From contig CAKTPI010000003.1 of the NCBI GenBank assembly GCA_934591635.1, forward strand, positions 1-64,000: a stretch of 64,000 bases of DNA. Direction: 5' to 3'. The notes under the pieces were generated by a model. That model did no database searches. It was given only the letters and a program-made list of their open reading frames with translations, and was not told the DNA's origin. Position numbers and translations under genes: made by a program. Each line of letters starts with the position of its first letter. The first letter of the stretch is position 1. This DNA comes from an uncultured Oscillospiraceae bacterium (lineage in GTDB: Bacteria; Bacillota; Clostridia; Oscillospirales; Oscillospiraceae). Positions 33,840 through 42,616 of this stretch are shown here, one piece after another.

Positions 33840-35198
33840 ATGCTGAATCAAAAAGATATTCTGGCGACTCAGGAAATGATTGAAAAGCAGCACCTGGATA
33901 TTCGGACAATTACAATGGGGATAAGCCTCTTAGATTGCTGTGACCCGGATTTGCAGAAGTGCTGTGAAAAAATTTATCAGAAGATTACCCGCTTGGCCAA
34001 GAATCTGGTTACTGTCGGCAATGAGATTGAGGCGGAGTTCGGCATTCCAATTGTCAATAAACGTATTTCAGTTACCCCGATTGCTCTGGTGGCAGGTGCT
34101 TGCCAGACGGATTCTTACGTAGAGATTGCAAAGACATTGGATGCGGCGGCGAAGACCTGCGGTGTGAATTTCATTGGTGGTTTTTCCGCACTGGTTCAGA
34201 AGGGGGCAACAACTGGAGATTGGAAGCTGCTCCGTTCCATTCCAGAGGCAATGGCTTCTACCGAGAGAGTTTGCGCCAGTGTCAATATTGGTTCTACAAA
34301 GGCGGGAATCAACATGGATGCTGTTGCGGAAATGGGACGGGTTATCAAAAAAACGGCAGAGCTTACACAGGACAGCGGCTGCATGGGCTGCGCCAAATTG
34401 GTAGTATTTGCCAATGCTGTGGAGGATAATCCGTTCATGGCAGGGGCATTTCATGGTGTGGGTGAGCCGGAGTGTGTGCTGAACGTGGGCGTATCTGGCC
34501 CCGGTGTTGTGTATCATGCGTTGCAGCAGGTAAAGGGCGAGCCGTTTGATGTTGTAGCCGAGACAATTAAAAAGACAGCCTTCCAAGTGACTCGGATGGG
34601 ACAGTTGGTTGGTGTAGAGGCTTCTCGCCGATTGGGAATTCCTTTCGGAATTGTGGATTTGAGTCTTGCTCCTACGCCAGCCATTGGAGACAGTGTGGCA
34701 AGAATTTTGGAAGAAATGGGGCTTGAGGTCTGTGGCACGCATGGCACGACAGCGGCGCTTGCTCTGCTCAATGACGCAGTAAAGAAGGGCGGCGTGATGG
34801 CATCCAACCATGTGGGCGGCCTTTCTGGTGCTTTTATCCCGGTATCCGAGGACGAAGGAATGATTGCAGCCGCAGAGCGTGGGACGCTGGTAATCGATAA
34901 ACTGGAAGCTATGACCTGCGTTTGCTCTGTGGGGCTTGATATGATAGCGGTGCCCGGTGAGACCAGTGCGGCTACCATTTCTGCAATCATTGCGGATGAG
35001 GCTGCAGTTGGAATGGTCAATACAAAGACAACAGCGGTTCGGATTATCCCCGCACTTGGCAAACAGGTTGGGGATAGGGTCGAAATGGGCGGCCTTTTGG
35101 GCAGTGCCCCGGTGATGCCGGTACACAGTGAGGGCAGTGAAGCGTTTATTGCCCGCGGTGGTCGAATTCCCGCTCCGCTGCAAAGCTTGAAAAACTAA
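33840..35198 (+). CDS. UPF0210/PFL-like family protein
   Basis: A 452-residue protein of DUF711/UPF0210. Conserved stretches include [66 protein letters not shown] and [11 protein letters not shown]. The fold is described as related to glycyl-radical enzymes such as pyruvate formate-lyase, but no glycyl-radical motif or activating enzyme is seen, so no reaction is assigned. GAGGTAGGG precedes the ATG at 33840. Confidence 0.92.
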   Translation: MLNQKDILATQEMIEKQHLDIRTITMGISLLDCCDPDLQKCCEKIYQKITRLAKNLVTVGNEIEAEFGIPIVNKRISVTPIALVAGACQTDSYVEIAKTLDAAAKTCGVNFIGGFSALVQKGATTGDWKLLRSIPEAMASTERVCASVNIGSTKAGINMDAVAEMGRVIKKTAELTQDSGCMGCAKLVVFANAVEDNPFMAGAFHGVGEPECVLNVGVSGPGVVYHALQQVKGEPFDVVAETIKKTAFQVTRMGQLVGVEASRRLGIPFGIVDLSLAPTPAIGDSVARILEEMGLEVCGTHGTTAALALLNDAVKKGGVMASNHVGGLSGAFIPVSEDEGMIAAAERGTLVIDKLEAMTCVCSVGLDMIAVPGETSAATISAIIADEAAVGMVNTKTTAVRIIPALGKQVGDRVEMGGLLGSAPVMPVHSEGSEAFIARGGRIPAPLQSLKN

Positions 35199-35200
35199 GA

Positions 35201-35247
35201 AACAGGTTGTCCTCCTCGGTTGAAGAGAGGGGACAACCTGTTTTTTT
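35201..35247. terminator. Bidirectional terminator
   Basis: AACAGGTTGTCC (35201-35212) pairs with GGACAACCTGTT (35231-35242), with T-run 35241-35247 on the plus strand; it overlaps the stop of the convergent VanW-type gene. Confidence 0.88.
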
Positions 35248-36754
35248 AGGTCTCATCATCTGTTGCACTTTCGGCAAATCCGGGCCAACACCAAACATCT
35301 TCCAGGTAAACAGAAGTATGATCCAACGTCCTGGAGATTTGTTCATCGGTTTCTTTGCTGTATAGGCACCGGTAGGCGGCTGCATAAGAAGGATGGTCAT
35401 CGACTCGGTATTCCATCTTCACATAGTAATCCCGCTGCTCTACGCCCATAATTTTAATTTTTACACAGCCATCCTCAACTGCTGCAAGGATTTTGACCGG
35501 GAGCTTGTAATCATTGCGAAGTTTCAAATCGGTAGTGCCCCAGTTGACGGTAGCATCCAGACCCAGCGGTATGTAACTTGCAGGGAAACCGTGATTTTTT
35601 CGTTCTACCACGGTCAGTTCTGCAAATAACGAACTGAGATATAGGGTAGAGGAGACTTGGCAGATGCCTCCGCCAACCTCGTCCACCAGGTCTGTCCCGG
35701 AATAGGCTGGTGCAGGCAGATACCCAGCCTCTCTGGTGCGCTTCCCAAGTGTTTCGTTGTAGGAAATGGTTTCACCGGGCTGTAAGATGATGCCATTCAG
35801 CTTCTCACACGCCAACTCCAGATTTTTGGTTCTGTTTTCGTTGTCAGAATACTCGGTCTTGCAGTAGCCGAGTGTGTCTTGGAACCAGGCATCCTCTTCA
35901 CTGACATCCGGAGCAATATATTCCATAGAGAGACGTACGGATTCATTGGGGGTGGCTTTTTCAAGTAACGCAGCAGCGTTTTCAAGGTCGAATCCATACC
36001 CGTCCTTGCCAGGAATGATGCTTAGTGTGTTGGGATCAACCTTTGGATTCTGCGCCGGGGTAGAAACCTGGCCGTAGATTCGCTCTAAATCCAGGGGAAC
36101 AGGCTGGCGCTCTTCTCCGAGTGCGTCCAGTGTGACGCGAAAGGAAGCCTGCTCATAGGCAGCGAAGATCCGGTTCAGAACGTCCTGAAAATCTACAAGA
36201 TAGCCGGAAGTGCCGGGATTCAACACCAAGGTTTGACATTCGCCCTCTTTGTTTTCGATATTGGGGGCATCGCCTTCCAGCCAGTACCCAGAGGGGGAAT
36301 ATATCCCTCCCAGGGTATCATAGAATGACTGGAGTTCTGATTGAATTGCATCACGATTTAGTGACAGCTTTGGGGTAACAGACTGTGAACCGCTGGAGAG
36401 TGCCTCTTGGACGGCACCGTCAATATCCAGGTGTGCCTCTGATTTTTCGGGGGTAAGAACGAGTGTATGTTCCTCCAGTGAGATAACCATACTTTCCGTC
36501 TTATAGGCATCATCTAATGCAGACTCTACAGCATTAACAGCTTCCTGCGCAGTCATGCCACCAACGGGAACGCCGGATATTGTTGTGTTTTCCGGAATTT
36601 TAACATTGGCCAGAACCGGTACGGTTTCCTGGGAAGTGGTCTGCGCCGGTGCTGGTTCTGTGAACGAGGATGTTGCAGCGGTTTTCCTTTCAGGAAGCAA
36701 CAAAAGTCCAACGATCAAAACAAGAAGCAATCCGATTACAATGATGCTGATCAT
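35246..36754 (-). CDS. VanW family protein with peptidoglycan-binding-like domains
   Basis: A 502-residue (from this ATG) membrane-anchored extracellular protein: one N-terminal hydrophobic helix (SIIVIGLLLVLIVGLLLL), a Thr/Pro-rich spacer, two PG_binding_4-like domains (about 55-270, with LVLTPEKSEAHLDID and LSIIPGKDGYGFDLE) and a VanW domain (about 305-450, with LQPGETISYNETLGKRT and GGGICQVSSTLY). Function is unknown; the architecture suggests cell-wall association. The start is uncertain: this ATG has no ribosome-binding site, while a strong AGGAGG at 36834-36829 sits eight bases before an in-frame ATT at 36820. Confidence 0.88.
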   Translation of the reverse strand: MISIIVIGLLLVLIVGLLLLPERKTAATSSFTEPAPAQTTSQETVPVLANVKIPENTTISGVPVGGMTAQEAVNAVESALDDAYKTESMVISLEEHTLVLTPEKSEAHLDIDGAVQEALSSGSQSVTPKLSLNRDAIQSELQSFYDTLGGIYSPSGYWLEGDAPNIENKEGECQTLVLNPGTSGYLVDFQDVLNRIFAAYEQASFRVTLDALGEERQPVPLDLERIYGQVSTPAQNPKVDPNTLSIIPGKDGYGFDLENAAALLEKATPNESVRLSMEYIAPDVSEEDAWFQDTLGYCKTEYSDNENRTKNLELACEKLNGIILQPGETISYNETLGKRTREAGYLPAPAYSGTDLVDEVGGGICQVSSTLYLSSLFAELTVVERKNHGFPASYIPLGLDATVNWGTTDLKLRNDYKLPVKILAAVEDGCVKIKIMGVEQRDYYVKMEYRVDDHPSYAAAYRCLYSKETDEQISRTLDHTSVYLEDVWCWPGFAESATDDET

Positions 36755-36817
36755 CAGTACCGAATGCTGGCGAGCAGCTTTTGTGTGTTGTTGTGCTGGG
36801 GATTCAAAACGATTAGA

Positions 36818-36837
36818 AATAACAATCTCCTCCTTTT
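36818..36837 (-). promoter_or_regulatory. Strong ribosome-binding site without a standard in-frame start
   Basis: Minus-strand AAAAGGAGGAG (36837-36827). Eight bases after AGGAGG is ATT (36820-36818), in frame with the VanW-type gene and adding 22 basic/polar residues before its membrane helix. Alternatively TTG at 36825-36823 opens a 23-codon leader ending in TGA that overlaps the VanW ATG. Confidence 0.5.
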
Positions 36838-36844
36838 GAGGTTA

Positions 36845-36878
36845 AAAGCTGCTGCATGATTCATGCAGCAGCTGCTTT
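36845..36878. terminator. Terminator of the U32 peptidase gene
   Basis: GCTGCTGCATGA (36848-36859) pairs with TCATGCAGCAGC (36861-36872); A/T runs flank both sides, so it can act in both directions. It precedes the ribosome-binding site of the VanW-type gene. Confidence 0.8.
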
Positions 36879-38096
36879 TTATTTCGCAGATAAATCTACC
36901 GCTCTGCGAAGGATGGAATCCACTGGGACAGGAACCGGCAACTGAATTGTGAAATGCATTTGGGGCGTGCGGGGCTCATCCAAAGCATTTCCGTCCTCAT
37001 CTTTCATTTGAGGAACTTCCATCGTATAGGGACGAAGATTTGGCCCAACGACCTCCAGCGTATCTCCCATCCGAAACTTATTGCGCAGGCTGCATATTGC
37101 CAAGCCGTTTTCATCACAGCTTTCTACAATTGCACAAATTTGCCATTGGCGAATATAGCGGGAATTCTCAGTATATTGCCCTGGTGCACCGAAATAAAAG
37201 CCTGTGGAATAAATCCGGTGTGAAACATGCTCTACTTCATTCCGCCAAACGGGGTCTACAGGGTGACCGGCTCGGATATCATCGATGCAATGACGGTATG
37301 CACCCGTTACAATGGCTGCATAGTAGGCAGACTTGGCGCGGCCCTCGATTTTGATGCAGTCGATACCCGCATCCATCAATTCCTTTAGGTGGTCAATGGT
37401 ACACATGTCCCGGGAATTAAGAATATAGGTGCCCTTCTCATCTTCGAATACCGGAAAATACTCGCCAGGACGTTTTTCCTCTACCAAGGAGTATTGATAA
37501 CGGCAGGGCTGTGCGCAGGCACCGCGATTCGAGTCGCGTCCGGTCATATAGTTGCTTAAGAGGCAACGCCCTGAGTAGCTGACACACATGGCACCATGAC
37601 CAAAGGTCTCAATCTCCAAATCGGGGGAAACCTTTTGACGAATTTCCGTAATTTCCGAGAGGTTGAGTTCTCTGGCAAGTACAACCCGCTGTGCGCCCAA
37701 ATCATGCCAAGCCTGAGCACATGCATAATTCGCAATGGACTGCTGGGTGGAAATATGACGCTGACAGTGAGGGGCATATTTTCCGGCTAAAGTAAATGCA
37801 CCCAGATCGGCAAGAATCAGCGCATCCACACCGGCTTCATCCAACTGCTCTAAGTAACGAGGGAGTGTAGCCACTTCCTCGTTACGTGGCATGGTATTTA
37901 CTGTCACGTGCACCTTTACGCCATTTGCATGGGCAAACGCGACGGCCTTTGGCAGCTCCTCCGGGGAGAAATTCCCCGCAAAGGAGCGCATACCAAAGTT
38001 TGTACCTGCCAGATAAACTGCATCAGCACCGTATTTTACGGACATTTTCAGCTGTTCGGTATCACCGGCAGGGCACAAAAGCTCCATATTACCCAT
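36879..38096 (-). CDS. U32 family peptidase, tRNA uridine 5-hydroxylation type (TrhP-like)
   Basis: A 405-residue protein with the U32 signature ETFGHGAMCVSYSGRCLLSN followed by NRGACAQPCRYQY; the cysteines are the probable iron-sulfur ligands of this family. TrhP/YrrO of this type hydroxylates U34 of tRNA. ATG at 38094-38096 has GGGAGG upstream; the open extension to 38222 overlaps mltG and is rejected. In Bacillus mltG (yrrL) is also near yrrN/yrrO, so the neighbourhood supports the assignment. One base separates it from the mltG stop. Confidence 0.9.
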   Translation of the reverse strand: MGNMELLCPAGDTEQLKMSVKYGADAVYLAGTNFGMRSFAGNFSPEELPKAVAFAHANGVKVHVTVNTMPRNEEVATLPRYLEQLDEAGVDALILADLGAFTLAGKYAPHCQRHISTQQSIANYACAQAWHDLGAQRVVLARELNLSEITEIRQKVSPDLEIETFGHGAMCVSYSGRCLLSNYMTGRDSNRGACAQPCRYQYSLVEEKRPGEYFPVFEDEKGTYILNSRDMCTIDHLKELMDAGIDCIKIEGRAKSAYYAAIVTGAYRHCIDDIRAGHPVDPVWRNEVEHVSHRIYSTGFYFGAPGQYTENSRYIRQWQICAIVESCDENGLAICSLRNKFRMGDTLEVVGPNLRPYTMEVPQMKDEDGNALDEPRTPQMHFTIQLPVPVPVDSILRRAVDLSAK

Positions 38097-38097
38097 T

Positions 38098-39675
38098 TTA
38101 GCCTCCCAATCGTGCCCGGTTTGCCTCGTGCTCTTCCTGGGTGGTTGCAAACACGTGCGTTCCGGCAGTGGGATCCAGCACATAGAAATAATAGTTCGTA
38201 TCCGCAGGTTCCAGAGCGGCACGAATGCTGCTGAGACCGGGATTAGAAATCGGGCCGGGGGTCAAGCCAATGTTGGTGTAAGTGTTGTAGGGACTGTCAA
38301 CCCGCAGATCCTCGGCAGTCAGATCTGTCTTGCCATTCAGTGCATAGATGATTGTTGCATCAATGTTCAGATAGGCAGGATTCCCGTGCCAGCAGAACAG
38401 ACGATTGTAAATGACAGAAGCTATCGTATAGCTTTCCTGCGCGCTTGCTGTTTCTTTCTCAATCATGGATGCCACGTTTACTACGTCCCGTACAGAGAAG
38501 AGGTGGCTATCAATATAATCCTGGGTTTTCCCATCCCGACGCATCAGGTCCGTCAAATGGTTATTGAGCGTCTGGATTTTACCCCGCAGTTCTTCGTCAA
38601 AACGGGTGTCAAAGTTGTTCAGCATTTTTGTGAGGACGCTCTTTGGCGTATCGTTTTGATAGAACTCGTAGGTGTCAGGGAAGAGGAATCCTTCCAGACA
38701 GTAGCGATCTCCCCGTGCAACGCCGTCTAGAAACCAATAATCATTTAGCGTTCCAGTGGCGGCGTAGGATTCCATATCCTGAACGGTGCAGACTTTATTT
38801 TCTTCCAGCAACGCAAAAATTTGCCGGCAGGAGTAGCCTTCCGGAATCATGACTTTCACGACGTCTCTGGAAGAAGAAGGGGACATCATTTTGACAAGTG
38901 CATGGTAGTCATACTTCGTGTTAAGATCCCACATGCCTGGCTTGATATCTCCGTCATCTACGGCCAATTTGGCATACAGTTTAAACAGCCCAGGGTAGTG
39001 AATCAGTTCTGCGCGGTTCAACTTTTTGGTGATATCATCAAGTGTGTCTGTTTCATAGATTGTGATGGTGACGGATTTATCCTCTCGTCCAAAAGCAAGG
39101 ACCTCAGAAGCACACACCCATACAAGCCTGCCAAGCGTTACACCAATCAGCACAGTCAGTGCGACCCAGACACCAGTCACGAGGATGTTAGGAATACCAA
39201 ACAGACCTTCTCCTTTTTTTCGGCGGGGGCGTCCCTTTCGAACGGCGCGACGGCGCTGGGGTACCGGGGCTTGATCCTCCGGCTCCGCAGGAGGATCAGG
39301 AGACTCCAGCGGCGGAATAAAGCCCCCACCATCATTTCCTGCATTCTCCTCCGGTGCTACAGGGGGCAGGTCAGCTTCCGCAGAAGATAGCGGAGCCTCT
39401 TCCTCTGGCTGCTGCGCGGGTATATCAACATTCGATGGTTGCTCCTTTGCGGCAAAGCGGCCGCGGTAGGCAACTGGTGCTTCGGGTTCCTCCTGAGAAA
39501 CGTTACGTGCGAATCGCCCCTCGGTATGGTGAGAAATTTCCTGGGAAAAGTCTTCTGGCTGCGGGTATTCCGGGCCTGAGACCAAAGCCTGCGGTTCTTC
39601 CTGCTGAGAGGGAACTGCATCGATGACTTCCGGGAAATTTTCCTGCTCGTGATCCGAATTAGGATCATAATTCAT
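38098..39675 (-). CDS. mltG: Endolytic murein transglycosylase MltG
   Basis: A 525-residue membrane enzyme that cuts nascent glycan strands and sets their length. The first 140 or so residues are Glu/Pro/Gln-rich and disordered, followed by a basic patch (RRRAVRKGRPRRKKG), a single membrane helix (about 155-180) and an extracellular YceG domain: VKVMIPEGYSCRQIF, LEGFLFPDTYEF, the catalytic Glu in VNVASMIEKETA, and YNTYTNIGLTPGPISNPG. GGAGG lies before the ATG at 39675; the ATG at 39690 has no such site. Coupled to the DJ-1-type gene upstream and U32 downstream. Confidence 0.94.
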   Translation of the reverse strand: MNYDPNSDHEQENFPEVIDAVPSQQEEPQALVSGPEYPQPEDFSQEISHHTEGRFARNVSQEEPEAPVAYRGRFAAKEQPSNVDIPAQQPEEEAPLSSAEADLPPVAPEENAGNDGGGFIPPLESPDPPAEPEDQAPVPQRRRAVRKGRPRRKKGEGLFGIPNILVTGVWVALTVLIGVTLGRLVWVCASEVLAFGREDKSVTITIYETDTLDDITKKLNRAELIHYPGLFKLYAKLAVDDGDIKPGMWDLNTKYDYHALVKMMSPSSSRDVVKVMIPEGYSCRQIFALLEENKVCTVQDMESYAATGTLNDYWFLDGVARGDRYCLEGFLFPDTYEFYQNDTPKSVLTKMLNNFDTRFDEELRGKIQTLNNHLTDLMRRDGKTQDYIDSHLFSVRDVVNVASMIEKETASAQESYTIASVIYNRLFCWHGNPAYLNIDATIIYALNGKTDLTAEDLRVDSPYNTYTNIGLTPGPISNPGLSSIRAALEPADTNYYFYVLDPTAGTHVFATTQEEHEANRARLGG

Positions 39676-39690
39676 TGGGGATTCCTCCAT

Positions 39691-40233
39691 TTATCGTATA
39701 ACAATTTGCTCTTTGACTTTCTCGGCTGTATCTTTTCCCTTCAGCGCCTCAACAAGGGCAAGGCCGAAGGAGATAGCACAGCCGGCACTGGTGCCGGTAA
39801 TTAGCTTGCCGTCCACAACACAGGCTTTTCCGGACTCCATGACGGCATCTTGCATGTTCTTCTCCTGACCGGGGTAGCAGGTGGCGTGATGTCCGGCTGT
39901 AATGCCAAGATCCGCAAGAACGGTGGGACCGGCACAGATCGCGGCGACATATTTATCGTTTTCCCACCCAAATTTCAGAGCTTCCAGTGCAGCGGGGCAG
40001 GCACGAAGGCTCGCAACACCACCAAGTCCACCGGGGATAACGATCATCTCTAAGTCGGTCAAATCCATTTCGTCCAAAATGATGTCGGCTTCCACCGGAA
40101 TCTTATGGCTTCCGATAATTGTCTTCCCATTGATACCAACCGTCAAAATATTCACACCCGCTCTGCGCAGAAGATCCAAAGGAGCAATTGCCTCGGTCTC
40201 CTCAAATCCGGTTCCCAGCAGCATGTATACCAT
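39691..40233 (-). CDS. DJ-1/PfpI family protein
   Basis: A 180-residue cytosolic protein: MVYMLLGTGFEETEAIAPLD at the start, PGGLGG, the nucleophile-elbow cysteine in AAICAGPTVL, and TGTSAGCAISFGLALVE. This is the YajL/ThiJ-type subfamily, linked to protection of proteins from oxidants and dicarbonyls. GGAGG precedes the ATG at 40231-40233; the open extension to 40452 runs across the promoter and is rejected. First gene of the mltG-U32 unit. Confidence 0.93.
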   Translation of the reverse strand: MVYMLLGTGFEETEAIAPLDLLRRAGVNILTVGINGKTIIGSHKIPVEADIILDEMDLTDLEMIVIPGGLGGVASLRACPAALEALKFGWENDKYVAAICAGPTVLADLGITAGHHATCYPGQEKNMQDAVMESGKACVVDGKLITGTSAGCAISFGLALVEALKGKDTAEKVKEQIVIR

Positions 40234-40323
40234 TTTTGATTCCTCCATAATTTGGGATATTTCCATTTTATTGTTCCAACGCATTTTGAAAATATCACAG
40301 ATATAACTATAAGATTTCACTTT

Positions 40324-40352
40324 AATATACCATATTTTTCCCCATTTGTCCA
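40324..40352 (-). promoter_or_regulatory. Promoter of the DJ-1/mltG unit
   Basis: Minus-strand TGGACA (40352-40347), 17 bases, TATATT (40329-40324). It is divergent from the helicase promoter at 40412. Confidence 0.7.
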
Positions 40353-40411
40353 CTGTCAGCCAGTTTACAAAGATTAATTTTCTACAAATTTTGAAAAAGC
40401 ACAAAGGAAGG

Positions 40412-40440
40412 TTGCAAATACACTGGAAAAATGGTAGAAT
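40412..40440 (+). promoter_or_regulatory. Promoter of the DEAD-box helicase gene
   Basis: TTGCAA (40412-40417), 17 bases, TAGAAT (40435-40440), 40 bases before the start codon. Confidence 0.7.
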
Positions 40441-40480
40441 TACATCGTTCAAAACCGAGAATATGATAAGGAATAATAAA

Positions 40481-41671
40481 ATGGAAGAGAAAAATGTTAC
40501 TTTTGAAGACCTTGGTCTGTCTGAGGCTATGCTGAAGGCTTTGGAGCAGAAGGGGTACGGTTACCCAACGACGATTCAGGCGGAGGCGATTCCCCCTTTC
40601 CTGCAGTGGAAGGATGTAATTGCGAAGGCCCCCACCGGTACCGGAAAGACCTTTGCTTTTGGTATTCCGATGATTGAGCATATTGATGATGCGTCAAATG
40701 ATGTGCAGGGCCTGATTCTCGCACCAACCCGGGAACTTGCCATTCAAATCGGGGATGAGCTGCGCGGACTCCTGACGTACTTTTCTGGCATCCGTGTGGC
40801 CGTGCTGTATGGCGGAGCTGGTATCGGCAGCCAGATTCGACAGCTGGAGAAGAAACCTCAGATTGTGGTTGCTACCCCAGGCCGCTTGATGGATCATTAC
40901 AATCGTAAGACCATTCGGCTGGATAAAATCCAAACCGTTGTGCTGGATGAAGCAGATCGTATGCTGGATATGGGCTTTTTTAAGGACGTAACCAGAATCA
41001 TTGAAAAAAACAAAAACCGGAAAAATCTTGGCCTTTTTTCTGCTACTATTTCGCAAGAAGTGATGACCGTTTCTTGGATGTATCAGCGCGATGAGGTGGA
41101 GATTACGGTGGAGCCAAAGCAGGAGGACCGGCCGGATATTGACCAGTTCAGTCTTACCTGCACACCATTAGAGAAGGCGGAGACTGCATTGCGGCTGATG
41201 AAATCCCAGGGATACGATCGTGTAATGATTTTTTGCAATACAAAGCATATGTGCCAGCGGCTATGCGATGAATATCAGCGAGCCGGGCTGGACTGCGACT
41301 GCCTTCACGGTGATATCCGGCAAAGCCAGCGGGAAAAGACCATGCAGCGCTACCGCAGCGGAAAGCTCCCAGTGCTGATTGCAACGGATGTGGCCTCCCG
41401 GGGAATTGACGTAGACGATGTGGAATGTGTTATCAATTACGATATCCCTGAGGAAAACGAGTACTACGTGCACCGCATCGGCAGAACCGGGCGAGCAAAG
41501 CGGAAGGGCATCGCCTGGAGCTTGGTCAGCAATTTCCCGGAGCAAGCGAAGCTGGATGAGATTGCCAAATTTTCCAATTACCAAATCAAGCCTATGCTTC
41601 TCAACGCGGATGGGACGCTCATAGAAGAAGCGGTAAAGACACCGGTTTTGCCGAAGAGGCGCTTCAAGTGA
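40481..41671 (+). CDS. DEAD/DEAH box ATP-dependent RNA helicase
   Basis: A 396-residue RNA helicase with the Q motif (TFEDLGLSEAMLKALEQKGY), motif I APTGTGKT, Ia APTREL, Ib TPGR, II DEAD, III SAT, and C-terminal motifs ATDVASRGID and HRIGRTGRAK. It resembles CshA/RhlE types but lacks their long C-terminal tails, ending at KRRFK. ATG at 40481 follows AAGGAAT; an open frame from 40346 crosses the promoter. The next gene begins within its stop codon (GTGA). Confidence 0.95.
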   Translation: MEEKNVTFEDLGLSEAMLKALEQKGYGYPTTIQAEAIPPFLQWKDVIAKAPTGTGKTFAFGIPMIEHIDDASNDVQGLILAPTRELAIQIGDELRGLLTYFSGIRVAVLYGGAGIGSQIRQLEKKPQIVVATPGRLMDHYNRKTIRLDKIQTVVLDEADRMLDMGFFKDVTRIIEKNKNRKNLGLFSATISQEVMTVSWMYQRDEVEITVEPKQEDRPDIDQFSLTCTPLEKAETALRLMKSQGYDRVMIFCNTKHMCQRLCDEYQRAGLDCDCLHGDIRQSQREKTMQRYRSGKLPVLIATDVASRGIDVDDVECVINYDIPEENEYYVHRIGRTGRAKRKGIAWSLVSNFPEQAKLDEIAKFSNYQIKPMLLNADGTLIEEAVKTPVLPKRRFK

Positions 41672-42561
41672 ATCCTCGGGAACGTGGATTCCTGCTGCTC
41701 ACCAGCAGGCTTGGAAATCCGGATCGGAGGCCTTTAAGCACGGCGCAGCTGCGTATGCTTGCGCAGCGGGCGGTGAATCTGTCAAAGCGCAATGAAGCCT
41801 TGGATTTGACTGTCACGGATTTGCTTCGGGCTGGGGTAGAGAGCCGTATTGCGGAAAAGACGGTGCGGCTTTTGGATGATGAGTTCCAGCTGGATGCCTA
41901 TCTGAATCGGGCAAAGCGAATGGGATGTTTCCCAATTACCCGTGCCGGAGCGGTTTATCCTGCATTCTTGCGGGAGCGTCTTGCACTGGAGGCACCAGGG
42001 TGTCTGTGGGCCAAGGGAAATCTTAAAATACTGTCCATGCCTACTGTGGCCCTGGTGGGCAGCAGAGACCTGAACGAGAAGAACAGAAGGTTTGCTCGCC
42101 AGGTCGGAATTCAGGCGGCTCGCCAAGGCTATGCACTTGTTTCCGGCAATGCACGGGGAGCAGACACCGTTGGCCAGGATGCATGCCTGGAGGCGGGAGG
42201 ATATGTTGTCAGTGTCCTGGCAGACTCCCTGGAGGAGCATTTGCCGGACGACCATCAGCTTTTCCTTAGCGAGGAAGATTTTGACGAACCATTTTCTGCA
42301 TTCCGTGCCCTGCATCGCAACCGGGTAATACATACGATGGGAATACTCACTTTTGTTGCACAGTGTGCGTTGGGCAAGGGAGGCAGCTGGGACGGGAGCG
42401 TTCAGAATCTCCAAAAGCGGTGGAGCGGTCTCTACTGTTGCCGAGATGGCAGTGACGCATCCATCCAATTGGAGCAAATGGGAGCTTTTCTGATTGACGT
42501 TGACGCATTGGTAGATTTTGAAAAGCTTCCCAGAGGACAGATGAGCTTTATGGATTTGTAA
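41668..42561 (+). CDS. DprA/Smf-like DNA-processing protein
   Basis: A 297-residue protein with the Rossmann-like DprA fold: PTVALVGSRDLNEKNRRFARQ and the nucleotide/ssDNA-binding pattern LVSGNARGADTVGQDACLEAGG, then a helical tail. DprA loads RecA on incoming single strands in transformation; this one is shorter than typical DprA (about 360), has an atypical N-terminus and lacks the usual C-terminal winged helix, so it may be a SLOG-type relative with another role. It starts with GTG at 41668 overlapping the helicase stop. ComEC is encoded at 57887, but not nearby. Confidence 0.8.
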   Translation: MNPRERGFLLLTSRLGNPDRRPLSTAQLRMLAQRAVNLSKRNEALDLTVTDLLRAGVESRIAEKTVRLLDDEFQLDAYLNRAKRMGCFPITRAGAVYPAFLRERLALEAPGCLWAKGNLKILSMPTVALVGSRDLNEKNRRFARQVGIQAARQGYALVSGNARGADTVGQDACLEAGGYVVSVLADSLEEHLPDDHQLFLSEEDFDEPFSAFRALHRNRVIHTMGILTFVAQCALGKGGSWDGSVQNLQKRWSGLYCCRDGSDASIQLEQMGAFLIDVDALVDFEKLPRGQMSFMDL

Positions 42562-42600
42562 AAGCAGACCCAATCCATGGTGGAGTGGGTCTGCTTTTTA
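42560..42600. terminator. Bidirectional terminator
   Basis: AAAAGCAGACCCA (42560-42572) pairs with TGGGTCTGCTTTT (42586-42598) between the convergent DprA-like and TldE genes. Confidence 0.85.
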
Positions 42601-42616
42601 TGTATCGGTTTAATTC

